Below the pieces are notes generated by a model. It was not told where the DNA came from, searched no databases, and worked only from the letters and a program-made list of their open reading frames with translations. DNA of 64,000 nt from Paragorgia papillata (Eukaryota; Cnidaria; Anthozoa; Scleralcyonacea; Coralliidae). The DNA lies in contig JAWNZC010000106.1 in the NCBI GenBank assembly GCA_035771165.1, positions 3,659,501 to 3,723,500 of the forward strand, in the 5' to 3' direction. Positions 1-11,099 of the stretch are shown here, one piece after another; the first letter of the stretch is position 1; each line of letters starts with the position of its first letter. The translations under genes were made by a program, and so were the position numbers.

Positions 1-393
1 TGTGATGTTGTAATGTATTTTTCTGTGCCCTTCAACTGACTTTAACCTAGGATATTTTTAAACTATTTTTTCTTAATCAAAGACACTACCTTAGCAAAGA
101 CGTAAAGAGAGGGTAATCCAAACAACTTAATCTACACTACAACTACTTAACACAACCTAAATCCTATAATTATAGTACTTATGTGAATAATCTTAAATAA
201 TCTTGCAATGTCAACTGGCAATGTCAATACATTTTAATTTTAAAGTATAAGAGTAGATATCACCCCCATATAGCATACCGCCTCATTAGGGATGCCGCTT
301 CATTAATATTCAGCGTGAGTCACGCATGACAAACGCAGAGTCACGCATGCATGACGAACACTTGTGACATGATTGGGCAAGACTCAGGGATAA
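1..393. other. Unannotated AT-rich left edge
   Basis: No gene, RNA or clear repeat boundary is visible here. A short near-duplication around the words cacgcatgac / cacgcatgcatgac (about 310-358) is the only internal structure noted. Confidence 0.5.
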
Positions 394-395
394 CT

Positions 396-672
396 ACAAT
401 CTTGGACAAAAGTATTCGGACACAACAACACATTCTTCACTTATAACATTTCATTCTGCTTCAGCGGGTTCTGCTTGAAGGATCGATGCCTAGAAACCCA
501 CTCCTCCCTTTCAATGTTGTTCACTGTATGAAATATAATGTATTTTCACGCATATTTGCCATTTATATCCGTCAACATTGATTAGGGGGAGGGCTTTTGG
601 TGCTATATGTCAATTTTTGCGCAAACATGAACGTGCGCGTGGCGCGTCCCAATGACTTTTGTCCAAGATTGT
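396..672. mobile_element. MITE-like element, copy 1
   Basis: The 277-bp unit starts acaatcttggacaaaag and ends with its reverse complement, cttttgtccaagattgt, giving a 17-bp perfect terminal inverted repeat. It has no coding capacity. The bases just outside are CT on both sides. Copies 2 and 3 (2017-2293 and 3637-3913) are practically identical, and a shorter relative with the same outer 14 bases lies at 63664-63812, so this is a dispersed family. The superfamily cannot be assigned from the TIR alone. Confidence 0.8.
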
Positions 673-2016
673 CTCAAGCGATTTTTGCAAGATATGTTGA
701 TTTACAGTGTCATTGCATTTTAAAATGTCGCTAATTTAATTAAACATACCTCAAGGAATATAAGTTAATTATTTTTATGACCAAACTTGTTAAACAAGTT
801 ATACAATAGGTAAAGAAACGCCCTTTCCCGATGCGCAATACACGAGCAGTAACAATCTGTACTATAAAATCTTTGTGTAAGGCACGATATTACCAAACAC
901 TTCCACGCTTTTATGGAAAGAGTGTTTCGAGCATTGGATAGTTTAGCTTTCAAATTACTGCACCGTACTATAGCGAGCATGCCGAAGAGAATACAGGGAA
1001 TTATATCTGGGAAAGGAGCAAGGACTAAATATTGAAATAAATGTTTTTACCGAATTACTCGTGTTTGTGATTAATTAGCTATTCCGAAGTATTGTTTAAC
1101 AACACCGTTTAAACAATTTTATTATATAAAATAGAGTGTCTTATTGATTTTTCCGCCACTAATAAAAGTGATAATCTCACATGTGCGATTATTTATGATA
1201 ATCGCACATGTGTCGATTATCGCTGAATCAGCATTATAGTTCAATGCAATTTTTGCAAGGCATTTGGACAATTTTTTTATATAATAAACAGAACAATACA
1301 TGGATGCTTGGAAATATGAAATTTATTTCTCGTGTTGAACAGGATATGTCACTCGTTCGCTTCGCTCACTCGTGAGATATCCTGGTCAACACTCGAAATA
1401 AATTTCATATTTCCGCACATCCATCCATGTATTATTCTCTATATAATAATTATTCATGTATGTTAATTAGCGGTATACACGGTACACACTTGTGCGACGT
1501 TATTATATTAAAGAACAGAGTTAAAAATCCTTTTATATATCGGTGCACAAGTGTGTACCGTCTTGCACAAAATCTAAAATAATATTACAACACTTGCCTC
1601 AATATACGGCAGTACAACAACAGCATTTCACTTACATTTCTGCATACATTGTGCATATTCTCTAAACTAAGTGTACACTATATAGGCACCACAAAGGCGA
1701 AACATTAAATTGCCGTGTGAAGTTAATATAATTCCACGTTGACTGAAACACAACATGTATACATGCGGGTGCATATTGCACCAAGGAACAACAGCATTTC
1801 CCACATTATTTCCCAATTCTCCCTTGGTGGAATCACAATTCTTGAACAAACAATTCAGAAATTCTTCAAAACATTTATATTATTTTAATTTTTTGGCAAA
1901 AAAAAACCCGTAATACAACAACAATTAATATTATTTAACAATCAACTGAGACTATACACTTTTAATGGTCGTTTGAGTAAAAAATAGGGCATTATTGACA
2001 GAGACACATTTCGCAG
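673..2016. repeat. Spacer unit 1 of the tandem MITE-spacer array
   Basis: This 1,344-bp segment recurs at 2294-3636 with one visible difference, an extra A in the A-run near 1901. It contains three inverted repeats: about 1168-1226 (arms around cacatgtgcgattat), about 1304-1424 (about 50-bp arms around a ttcgcttcgctcactcg loop) and about 1479-1561 (cggtacacacttgtgc with its complement). Short open frames on the minus strand (for example 765-980 and 1667-1849) are exactly duplicated with the unit and resemble no protein family I know. Confidence 0.85.
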
Positions 2017-2293
2017 ACAATCTTGGACAAAAGTATTCGGACACAACAACACATTCTTCACTTATAACATTTCATTCTGCTTCAGCGGGTTCTGCTTGAA
2101 GGATCGATGCCTAGAAACCCACTCCTCCCTTTCAATGTTGTTCACTGTATGAAATATAATGTATTTTCACGCATATTTGCCATTTATATCCGTCAACATT
2201 GATTAGGGGGAGGGCTTTTGGTGCTATATGTCAATTTTTGCGCAAACATGAACGTGCGCGTGGCGCGTCCCAATGACTTTTGTCCAAGATTGT
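2017..2293. mobile_element. MITE-like element, copy 2 (middle)
   Basis: It is identical in structure to copy 1. Its outside bases differ: AG on the left (as in copy 3) and CT on the right (as in copy 1). That is the hybrid expected if this copy is the product of unequal recombination between two pre-existing copies. Confidence 0.8.
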
Positions 2294-3636
2294 CTCAAGC
2301 GATTTTTGCAAGATATGTTGATTTACAGTGTCATTGCATTTTAAAATGTCGCTAATTTAATTAAACATACCTCAAGGAATATAAGTTAATTATTTTTATG
2401 ACCAAACTTGTTAAACAAGTTATACAATAGGTAAAGAAACGCCCTTTCCCGATGCGCAATACACGAGCAGTAACAATCTGTACTATAAAATCTTTGTGTA
2501 AGGCACGATATTACCAAACACTTCCACGCTTTTATGGAAAGAGTGTTTCGAGCATTGGATAGTTTAGCTTTCAAATTACTGCACCGTACTATAGCGAGCA
2601 TGCCGAAGAGAATACAGGGAATTATATCTGGGAAAGGAGCAAGGACTAAATATTGAAATAAATGTTTTTACCGAATTACTCGTGTTTGTGATTAATTAGC
2701 TATTCCGAAGTATTGTTTAACAACACCGTTTAAACAATTTTATTATATAAAATAGAGTGTCTTATTGATTTTTCCGCCACTAATAAAAGTGATAATCTCA
2801 CATGTGCGATTATTTATGATAATCGCACATGTGTCGATTATCGCTGAATCAGCATTATAGTTCAATGCAATTTTTGCAAGGCATTTGGACAATTTTTTTA
2901 TATAATAAACAGAACAATACATGGATGCTTGGAAATATGAAATTTATTTCTCGTGTTGAACAGGATATGTCACTCGTTCGCTTCGCTCACTCGTGAGATA
3001 TCCTGGTCAACACTCGAAATAAATTTCATATTTCCGCACATCCATCCATGTATTATTCTCTATATAATAATTATTCATGTATGTTAATTAGCGGTATACA
3101 CGGTACACACTTGTGCGACGTTATTATATTAAAGAACAGAGTTAAAAATCCTTTTATATATCGGTGCACAAGTGTGTACCGTCTTGCACAAAATCTAAAA
3201 TAATATTACAACACTTGCCTCAATATACGGCAGTACAACAACAGCATTTCACTTACATTTCTGCATACATTGTGCATATTCTCTAAACTAAGTGTACACT
3301 ATATAGGCACCACAAAGGCGAAACATTAAATTGCCGTGTGAAGTTAATATAATTCCACGTTGACTGAAACACAACATGTATACATGCGGGTGCATATTGC
3401 ACCAAGGAACAACAGCATTTCCCACATTATTTCCCAATTCTCCCTTGGTGGAATCACAATTCTTGAACAAACAATTCAGAAATTCTTCAAAACATTTATA
3501 TTATTTTAATTTTTTGGCAAAAAAAACCCGTAATACAACAACAATTAATATTATTTAACAATCAACTGAGACTATACACTTTTAATGGTCGTTTGAGTAA
3601 AAAATAGGGCATTATTGACAGAGACACATTTCGCAG
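2294..3636. repeat. Spacer unit 2 of the tandem MITE-spacer array
   Basis: This 1,343-bp copy of 673-2016 is shifted by 1,621 bp and loses one A in a homopolymer. The near-perfect identity means a very recent duplication or an assembly duplication. Confidence 0.85.
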
Positions 3637-3913
3637 ACAATCTTGGACAAAAGTATTCGGACACAACAACACATTCTTCACTTATAACATTTCATTCTGC
3701 TTCAGCGGGTTCTGCTTGAAGGATCGATGCCTAGAAACCCACTCCTCCCTTTCAATGTTGTTCACTGTATGAAATATAATGTATTTTCACGCATATTTGC
3801 CATTTATATCCGTCAACATTGATTAGGGGGAGGGCTTTTGGTGCTATATGTCAATTTTTGCGCAAACATGAACGTGCGCGTGGCGCGTCCCAATGACTTT
3901 TGTCCAAGATTGT
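3637..3913. mobile_element. MITE-like element, copy 3
   Basis: A complete third copy with the same TIRs, flanked by AG on both sides. Its right end is only about 20 bp from a TATA-like sequence that appears to serve the polymerase gene. Confidence 0.8.
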
Positions 3914-3930
3914 AGTGCTCATGAAGCTAT

Positions 3931-3944
3931 ATAAGCTCGGTGAT
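3931..3944 (+). promoter_or_regulatory. TATA-box-like promoter of the polymerase B element
   Basis: The word agctatataagctc sits about 200 bp before the first likely coding ATG and about 100 bp before a good splice donor. It is therefore placed to initiate a 5' UTR exon of about 3965-4047. This is inference from position and motif only. Confidence 0.45.
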
Positions 3945-4047
3945 TTCGTATAGTTCTTCCTAAAGTGTTTTACTTGTGGAGTTTACTGTCTGCGATATAG
4001 CGTTTTCTTGGGAGATATTTTCGAAGATATTTTTGTCACATTTTAAG

Positions 4048-4144
4048 GTAAGACGTTTTGCACTTATTCGTTTTATATTGCCTGACGACGTTCACTATTT
4101 GCGTATTTTATCAGAGTTTAATATACGTTTTGTTTCATTGACAG
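4048..4144 (+). other. Likely 5' UTR intron of the polymerase B gene
   Basis: The donor ttttaag|gtaaga and acceptor tttcattgacag|caATGG bracket 97 bp. The acceptor lies 2 bp before the ATG at 4147, which fits a leader exon spliced directly to the first coding exon. Confidence 0.5.
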
Positions 4145-4146
4145 CA

Positions 4147-7100
4147 ATGGATCTTATCGATGTAATCAAAGGTTGTACAACCGTCGAAGAAATTGAGGTG
4201 CTGGAATGGCTGTTTGATTTCGAGGATAGGCATAAGGAAGCAGCCTTATTGCAACGTATTACTATATTGTCGAATGTCTTGGAGCGCAATTTGGAGAACG
4301 AACGTTGTGGGATTTCTACGGTGTTAATGGATGGTTGGTCGGACGAGCAACGCGAATCCTTCAAGCGAGATTGGAACGATGATTCATTTATGGCCGAGAT
4401 GGACGATTCCCCGGCGGTCAGGCTCCCGAACCGGCGATACCCTCGTTAATGGATGGTTGGTCGAACGAGCAACACGAATACTTCAGAATGGATTGGAACG
4501 ACGATTCATTTATGGCCGAACTAGAGGATATTTCTGATTGTCAAGTCTCTGGTGAACCGTCGATACCCGAGGTGTGTGATCACATCCAGACCGGAGAAGA
4601 AAATCGAAAACGAGCCGCAAACCAAGTGCGGAATCAATACCAAGTAAGAGATCTAAAACTGTTCCGTTATTTACGATAAAATCTGTTAATCAAGTACGCG
4701 TGAAAAAGTTTAAGACCACGGGCCTTGATTATCGTGTTCAGTTTGGGGATTTACAAGTCCAAGGTTTGCCTGATGTCCTGAGGCAGTTACATCATGTATT
4801 TGAAAGCCTGCTTGATCGTGTAACCGATGGTATTGCTATGCACGATCAAGTCCGGTTTATTATGCATTCGCCTCAACTCGAGTACCCCATTTCATTAGCC
4901 TTTATGCCTCGTGAGAGATCAACCGTCGAGAGAATCTTAGCCGAAATCGAAAGAGTCATTCAGTCGAATGATTCGTTTAAGTTAGATGACTCGATTACCG
5001 TCAATATCATCCATGTCGAGATGCCACACGGCCGAACGGGAAGAAGCGAAAGATCGCCAACCTCGATAAGTATCTTACCAACAAAAGAGCCATCGTCTGT
5101 ATTCAGAACAAGGGCGATCTTTGTTGAGCCATTGTCTTAGCGAAAGCCAAAGTTGACAATGATGAGAGATATCCTTACATAAAGAATACCCGTGGCCCGT
5201 TGCAAGGTAACCTTGCTCACGAATTACATGAAAATGCCGGCGTACCACTCGGACAGTGCGGAATCGAAGAAGTGAAAACATTTCAAGCCTATTTGACCGA
5301 CTACCAGATAAACATTGTCTCGAAAGAACATCTGAATGCTCTTATTTACTGTGGTCCTGAGGCATCGAAGCGGATTTATCTCTATTCACACGATAACCAC
5401 TATGATGTTATTACAAGCATGCCTGCGTTCCTTGCTCGCAAGAAATACTGCCATACGTGTAAGAAGGGGTACGATAAAATTGAAGACCATCTCTGCGGCG
5501 ATACGTGCAAGTTATACTACGCGCAAAACTGTCAGATTACAAGCTGTGTAATTTTGCAAAATATTTTACATCACTGCGGTCTTGTTCGGTGTACAGTTTG
5601 TCAACGGTACGTGGTCCCTGAAGACCACCAGTGTTATATTCAACAGGCGAAGAAAAGAAAAACCACTCACGAAACGCAATCGGACACGAATTTACTAGAC
5701 GACGAAGCGGACGTAGGGGAAGAGGGTAGTGATGATGAAGGCGAAGAAGGTGGTTACAATAAATTCTTCTTCTTTGATTTTGAATGCATGCTTCTTGCGA
5801 ACACGTACCGAACTTATACGTAGTTCAAGATGAAAGCGGGCAAGAGTGGGTGTTTAGCGGTGCAAATACACGGGATGAATTTTGTGAGTGGTTATTTCAA
5901 TACCATAACTCCAACACTATAGTAATGGCATATAATTTTCAGGGCTATGACGGCTATTTCATCCTACAATATTTACACCGAAATGGCTTGGTACCAAGTC
6001 ATAATGAACGGGGCTAAGATTTTAACACAGAACGTTCTGGAATTAAACATTAAGTTTATCGATTCGCTATGCTTTATCCCTATGAAGCTTGAAAAGTTTC
6101 CAAAAACATTTGGTTTAAGCGAACTATCTAAAGGCTACTTTCCTCATCATTTCAACACCGAAGCCAATCAGCTTCACGTGGGCCCACTTCCCGATGCGAG
6201 TTATTACAATCCGGATGGCATGGTACAGGAACAGGACGGTCACCTGACCCATGCACTAAGTTTTACGTTTGGTACGACGTGTTGAAAGCCAACAACTATA
6301 CGTTTTCGATTTTCAAGAAGAAATTCTGAGGTATTGTCGATCGAACGTCGACATCCTTCGACGTTGTTGCCTTGAATTTCGCGAACTATTTCGTTCTGTC
6401 ACTGATATTGACCCGTTTAAAGACTGCTTAACAATTGCCTCGGAACTTTCTTCAAGAGCGTTCGATAGCCGTCATTCCTCCGCATGGTTATAGACCTCAC
6501 GATAAACAATCGGTTATTGCCCTAAAGTGGTCAGCGTATACAGCGCAATGCAACGATATTTCCACTCGGCACTCTCGCAATTTTGGCGAGCAACGTATCG
6601 GCCAGTATCGTGTTGATGGGTATCATGCAGAGCCAAACACCGTTTACGAGCTCCATGGGTGTTTCTGGCACGGCTGCGTCTCTTGTTACGCCCAAGACAC
6701 GGTTAACATTAATCCCGTCAGTCAACAAACCATGCAAGATCTACATCAGGGCACGCTCGAGAAAACGCGTTTTCTAAAACGTCAAGGTTACAACGTGATT
6801 GAGATGTGGAAATGCGACTTGAAGCGTCAACTCGAAACGAACGCTGAGATGAAATCTTATTTCGATAATTTTGAAATCTCCGAGCCTCTCGAACCCAGAC
6901 ACGGACTGTACGGGGAGCGCACGAACGCGGCGAAGTTGTTTCATCAATCAAGACGAGCAAATTCATTATGTGGACTTTACAAGTTTGTATCCATGGACGA
7001 TCCTGAGATCATCACCGAGAACTTTGGGGATATCACAGAGTATTTCGGTTTGGTTAAATGTACCGTTCTCCCCCCACGCAGTCTTTTTCATCCCGTCCTC

Positions 7101-7343
7101 CCGTATCGTGCCCATGGTAAACTTATGTTCCCGCTGTGCCGAACCTGTGCCGATGGATTGAACCAAGAGCAATGCACCCATACAGATCAAGAACGCGCAA
7201 TTCAGGGTACCTGGATAACGAATGAATTGGAGAAAGCTTTGGAGAAAGGTTATAGTTTGGTTGACGTTCACGAAGTGTGGCATTTTCCCCAGCAGAGTAA
7301 CGAGTTATTCAGCGAGTACATAGATACATTCCTGAAGTTCAAA
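4147..7343 (+). pseudogene. Protein-primed-type DNA polymerase B, 5' part (broken)
   Basis: The conceptual product is a family B DNA polymerase of the DNA_pol_B_2 (protein-primed) class, as carried by Polinton/Maverick-like elements and linear plasmids. Visible in order are: an N-terminal region with an internal 122-bp duplication; two Cys/His pairs of zinc-finger type (CHTCKKGYDKIEDHLC near 5449, CTVCQRYVVPEDHQC near 5590); an acidic linker; Exo I (FDFEC, about 5770); Exo II (NFQGYDGYF, about 5935); an Exo III-like CRSNVDILRR (about 6335); the class-typical CFWHGC (about 6660); and pol motif A-like DFTSLYP (about 6975). The reading frame shifts near 4430, 4680, 5040, 5790, 5990, 6250, 6305, 6440 and either side of DFTSLYP, and TGA 5125-5127 is in frame. 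The gene is cut at 7343 by a retrotransposon and resumes at 11100. It is clearly inactive. Which element class it belonged to is uncertain, because no integrase, ATPase or capsid gene is visible. Confidence 0.8.
4323..4527 (+). repeat. 122-bp tandem duplication inside the polymerase gene
   Basis: The block beginning gttaatggatggttggtc at 4323 recurs at 4445 with about 85 percent identity, both copies encoding a DGWS(D/N)EQ-type segment. The 122-bp spacing is not a multiple of three, so the second copy is in another frame. Confidence 0.65.
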
Positions 7344-7974
7344 GGATGAACTATCGATCAAAAATCCTCCTAAATCGAAAAGCCAGACGACTAAATTGAA
7401 GAAAAATCAGACAACATCGAAGAAAGATGAAACAGCTGAAGCCAAGGTTAAGGGGCAAACTGATGGGAAGACAACGAAGAGTACTTCTAACAGCGCAACA
7501 CCAACAACAGTAATTTTGGGAGATTCAATGATCAGGCGTATACAAGGATGGAGATTGGGGAGAAAGGTTGGCCATAGAGTAGTTGTCAAACCATTTTCTG
7601 GAGCGACAACCACTGACATGAGAGACCACATGAAACCTTCATTAAGGGTAATTTTGCATATTGGAACAAATGATTTGAAAGGCTCAAGCCCTGTTGAAAT
7701 AGCTGATAATATCGTCGACTTACCCAGAATGATCGAAAATGAATCCGACGCTGAAATTGTACTGTCCGAAATGATAACAAGGGCAGATAATATTCCAGAT
7801 GAAAATGTTAAGAAAATTAATAAACTAGTAAATAGATACGCTAACCAAAATGGCTGGGGAATAATACGTAACGACAATATCACGAAGCATCACCTTGACG
7901 AAAAAGGACTGCATTTGAATGAGAAAGGTATTTCTATTATGATTAATAATTTAGTTAAATATTTTTCTAAATGA
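7344..7974 (+). CDS. SGNH/GDSL-like ORF1 region of L2-like element (5'-truncated)
   Basis: The frame is open from the insertion boundary to TGA at 7972-7974, so the real start was lost upstream; no convincing ATG precedes the domain. A basic Lys/Thr/Ser-rich lead (about 50 residues) is followed by an SGNH hydrolase fold: block I ILGDSMIRR (Ser in GDS, about 7513), block III HIGTND (about 7657) and block V-like GLHLNEKG (about 7908). Esterase-type ORF1 proteins are known in CR1 and L2 elements, where they are thought to help ribonucleoprotein formation or membrane interaction. The frame is the same as that of the downstream EN-RT region, with only the single TGA between them. Confidence 0.75.
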
Positions 7975-8028
7975 TCTTGCATAGGTTGCTCTAGAGAACC
8001 AACTCCAGCACATCCAGAAACTAGTTCA

Positions 8029-10902
8029 TTGCCATACGAAAATAATTTAGCCCCCATTTTAACGCTGGGTCTTCCTAAAACCAGAGGTTTTAAATTGGCT
8101 GCTATTAATATAACTAGTCTCCCAAAATATATTGACCAACTTCGGGCATATATGATCACTAAACCCGTTGATATCTTAGCTGTTAACGAAACACGATTGG
8201 ATGATACTGTCCATGATAACGAAATGTGTATAAACGGGTATGTATTAGAAAGAAACGATCGAAATAGAAATGGAGGAGGCGTGGCACTATACATCAGAAA
8301 TACTATTAATTATGATTGTGATAATACTTTAAACTTAAGAGAGTTAAACCTTGAATGGCTTTGTATTAAGGTTAAAAAAACAAAAACCAAACCATTTCTT
8401 GTTGCAACATGGTATAGACCCCCAAATTCACCAGTGAGTGTTATGGATACTTTTGAATGCCTTTTAGAGAATCTGGAATCTCAAGATATTGAAATTAATA
8501 TCTTGGGAGATTTAAACTGTGATGTTAGTGCCACTCCTGTCGATCACAATACAAACCGATTGCTTGAAATATGTAATACTTATCAATACAAGCAGCTCGT
8601 TGAACAACCAACACGTACAACAAAAAATACGGCTACCACTATAGATCTATTTTTGACTAATGATTCCACAAAATTTTCTCATTATGGAACTTCAGATATA
8701 GCCATTAGTGATCATAACCTGATATATGCCATAAGAAAATTACCATCTTTGAAATCCAGTCCTAAAATAATATTATCAAGACAATACAAAACTTTTGATT
8801 GTGGTAAATTTAGAGAAGACCTTGTGTTAATTCCATGGGGAAATATTGGAAATCAAAATGATCCAAACTCAGCCTGGGGAGTTTGGAAGGAATGTTTCCT
8901 CTCCGTTTGTAATTATCATGCTCCTTTAAAACGTAAAAAGGTTCGAAATAAGCCAGCACCATGGTTGACTTCAGATTTGAAAAAATTGATGTTTGAAAGA
9001 GACAGGCTTAAAAAAATAGCTAATCGACTTAAAACAGAGAAAGCTTTTCAAGATTATAGAGTTATAAGAAACAAAGTCAATGAAAACATTAAATCTTCCA
9101 AAATACGATACTACAACTCGTACTTCAATGAGAATCGTAAAAATATTAAGAAAGTGTGGAGAGGGGTTAATGACATACTAGGTAAAAACCCGAAATCAAC
9201 GTTTGTTAATCATATTAATTATGATAATAAAAGTTGTACATCACCACGAGAGATAAGTAATGCACTGAATTCACACTTTACAGATATTGGACCTAAATTA
9301 GCTTCTCAAATACCACAATCTAGTAGAGATTTCATAGAATACATTAACCCTACTGAGCACTCTTTCAATATATCTCAGGTATCAAACGATAAAATAAACG
9401 AACTAATAAATGCTCTACCACTAAACAAAGCATGTGGTCTTGATGCAATCTCTGCTCGATTGTTGAAAGATGCGGCTCCCATAATTGTGCCATCTTTGAC
9501 TTTTATTATCAATCTTTCAATCAGAACTGGAATTTTTCCTGATGATTGGAAGATTGCCAAGGTGACACCAATATATAAAGATGAAGATAAAGCCAATCCG
9601 AATAACTACAGACCAATATCTGTTTTACCAGTTGTTACCAAACTGATTGAAAGAGTTATTTTTGATCAATTGTACAGTTATCTGACAGGGCACAACTTAC
9701 TTACAGAATCGCAATCTGGATTTAGACCTCAACATTCGACTATGACGGCTTTGTTAGATGCCGTAAACGATTGGTACTCAAATATAGATAGAGGCCTTTT
9801 AAATGGAATAATTTTTTTGGACCTAAAAAAGGCTTTTGACACCATGGACCATCAAATTTTGTTACATAAACTAAAATTATATGGTGTCTGCCAATCAAGT
9901 TTATTTTGGTTTACTTCCTATTTAAAAGAACGTAAGCAAAATACATTCGCAAACGGTGTCCTGTCGGATAGCTGTGCTATAAGTTGTGGAATTCCACAAG
10001 GTTCGATACTCGGTACGTTACTCTTCTTAGTTTATATTAACGATTTACCATCTTGTGATCTCTTTTCCAAAGTACGAATGTATGCAGATGACACTAGTCT
10101 TACGATAGCTAGTGATAATGTGCATATACTAGAGCAACAAATGAATCACGATATGTCCGAAATACATACGTGGTTACAAGCCAACAAACTAAGTCTAAAT
10201 ATCGTGAAAACTAAATATATGATAATAGCAAACCAGCATAAAATACGACACCTCACACATCAATTTCAAATTGAAGTTAACCATCAACTTATAAAAAGAG
10301 AGAAAGGATATAAATATCTCGGAGTTGAAATAGATGACTCCTTAACTTGGAAAGATCATATTTGTAAAATCTCTAAGAAAATATCTGGGGGCATAGGTGG
10401 ATTAAAACGGGTCAGACAACTCGTGCCATTTGAATTATTACTTACTATGTATAATTCACTAGTACTGCCATATTTCGATTACTGCAGTGCAGTTTGGGGG
10501 AGTTGTGGTAGAGGATTTTCCGATACACTTCAAAAGTTACAAAACAGAGCTGCCAGAGTAGTTACTTTTTCAAGTTATAACAGACAATCTACAGAGTTGC
10601 TGGATGAGCTAAAATGGGATAATCTTGAAATAAGGAGATCGAAACAACTAGCTCTGATGATGTACAAAATAATGATTAACAGAGCACCAAGTTATTTAAC
10701 TAACATGTTTGAAAACATAACTTCTGTACATTCTCATAACTTGAGAAACTCAGAGTATAATGTTTATGTCCCAAGACCATATACTGAAGCTGGCAAAAAC
10801 AGCTTTCATTATCAGGGAGCGGTTCTCTGGAATAGTCTATCGAGAGATATAAGAAGTCAAGACAATGTGAGATCTTTTAAAAAATATTTAAATCGTAGTT
10901 AG
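8029..10902 (+). CDS. EN-RT polyprotein of L2-like retrotransposon (ORF2)
   Basis: An uninterrupted 957-codon frame is counted from a TTG; the frame is in fact open back to 7975, and no upstream ATG fixes the start. The endonuclease has AINITSLP (about residue 25), VNETRLD (about 52), WYRPP, GDLNCDV (about 162) and SDHNLIYA (about 228). The RT has NYRPISVLP (about 525), SGFRPQHS, LKKAFDTMDH (about 600), CGIPQGS and intact YADD (about 686), then LGVEIDDSLTW. A Cys-less C-terminal region with WNSLSRDIR is typical of CR1/L2. Endonuclease and RT catalytic residues look intact. It would nick target DNA and prime reverse transcription from the 3' end. Confidence 0.92.
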   Translation: MPYENNLAPILTLGLPKTRGFKLAAINITSLPKYIDQLRAYMITKPVDILAVNETRLDDTVHDNEMCINGYVLERNDRNRNGGGVALYIRNTINYDCDNTLNLRELNLEWLCIKVKKTKTKPFLVATWYRPPNSPVSVMDTFECLLENLESQDIEINILGDLNCDVSATPVDHNTNRLLEICNTYQYKQLVEQPTRTTKNTATTIDLFLTNDSTKFSHYGTSDIAISDHNLIYAIRKLPSLKSSPKIILSRQYKTFDCGKFREDLVLIPWGNIGNQNDPNSAWGVWKECFLSVCNYHAPLKRKKVRNKPAPWLTSDLKKLMFERDRLKKIANRLKTEKAFQDYRVIRNKVNENIKSSKIRYYNSYFNENRKNIKKVWRGVNDILGKNPKSTFVNHINYDNKSCTSPREISNALNSHFTDIGPKLASQIPQSSRDFIEYINPTEHSFNISQVSNDKINELINALPLNKACGLDAISARLLKDAAPIIVPSLTFIINLSIRTGIFPDDWKIAKVTPIYKDEDKANPNNYRPISVLPVVTKLIERVIFDQLYSYLTGHNLLTESQSGFRPQHSTMTALLDAVNDWYSNIDRGLLNGIIFLDLKKAFDTMDHQILLHKLKLYGVCQSSLFWFTSYLKERKQNTFANGVLSDSCAISCGIPQGSILGTLLFLVYINDLPSCDLFSKVRMYADDTSLTIASDNVHILEQQMNHDMSEIHTWLQANKLSLNIVKTKYMIIANQHKIRHLTHQFQIEVNHQLIKREKGYKYLGVEIDDSLTWKDHICKISKKISGGIGGLKRVRQLVPFELLLTMYNSLVLPYFDYCSAVWGSCGRGFSDTLQKLQNRAARVVTFSSYNRQSTELLDELKWDNLEIRRSKQLALMMYKIMINRAPSYLTNMFENITSVHSHNLRNSEYNVYVPRPYTEAGKNSFHYQGAVLWNSLSRDIRSQDNVRSFKKYLNRS

Positions 10903-11099
10903 GTTATTATAGTTATTAGGTATTAACATAAAAGATTGTAAATAATTTATAGGTAGGTATTTGTAATTGTTTCTATATATTTGTAATTGTTTCTATATAT
11001 TTGTAATTATTTAAAAATTGTACACGGCTCACTGGAAGAGCATGTATTAATGAAGTGATACCGTGTTTAAATAAAGATTATAGATAGATAGATAGATTA

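Larger units (their letters stand above)
7344..11099 (+). mobile_element. L2/CR1-like non-LTR retrotransposon
   Basis: An SGNH-esterase domain, an apurinic-type endonuclease and a reverse transcriptase lie in one direction, followed by a 3' UTR and an (ATAG)n tail after AATAAA. It lies inside the polymerase gene: the coding sequence breaks after ttcaaa at 7343 and resumes with aaacaagaatcc at 11099, so the target duplication is probably AAA. The 5' end starts within the coding frame, so the copy is 5'-truncated. The tail type and EN-RT order fit the CR1/L2 group of the Jockey superclade. Clade assignment needs a tree. Confidence 0.85.

Noticed and set aside
396..3913. LTR retrotransposon with the 277-bp units as LTRs
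   Set aside because: The units have inverted termini rather than TG...CA ends, and the spacers lack gag, pol, primer-binding and polypurine sites.
7407..7883. 158-codon minus-strand open frame opposite the SGNH region
   Set aside because: It is antisense to a recognised domain, hydrophobic only because it mirrors Lys/Asn-rich codons, and has no family features.
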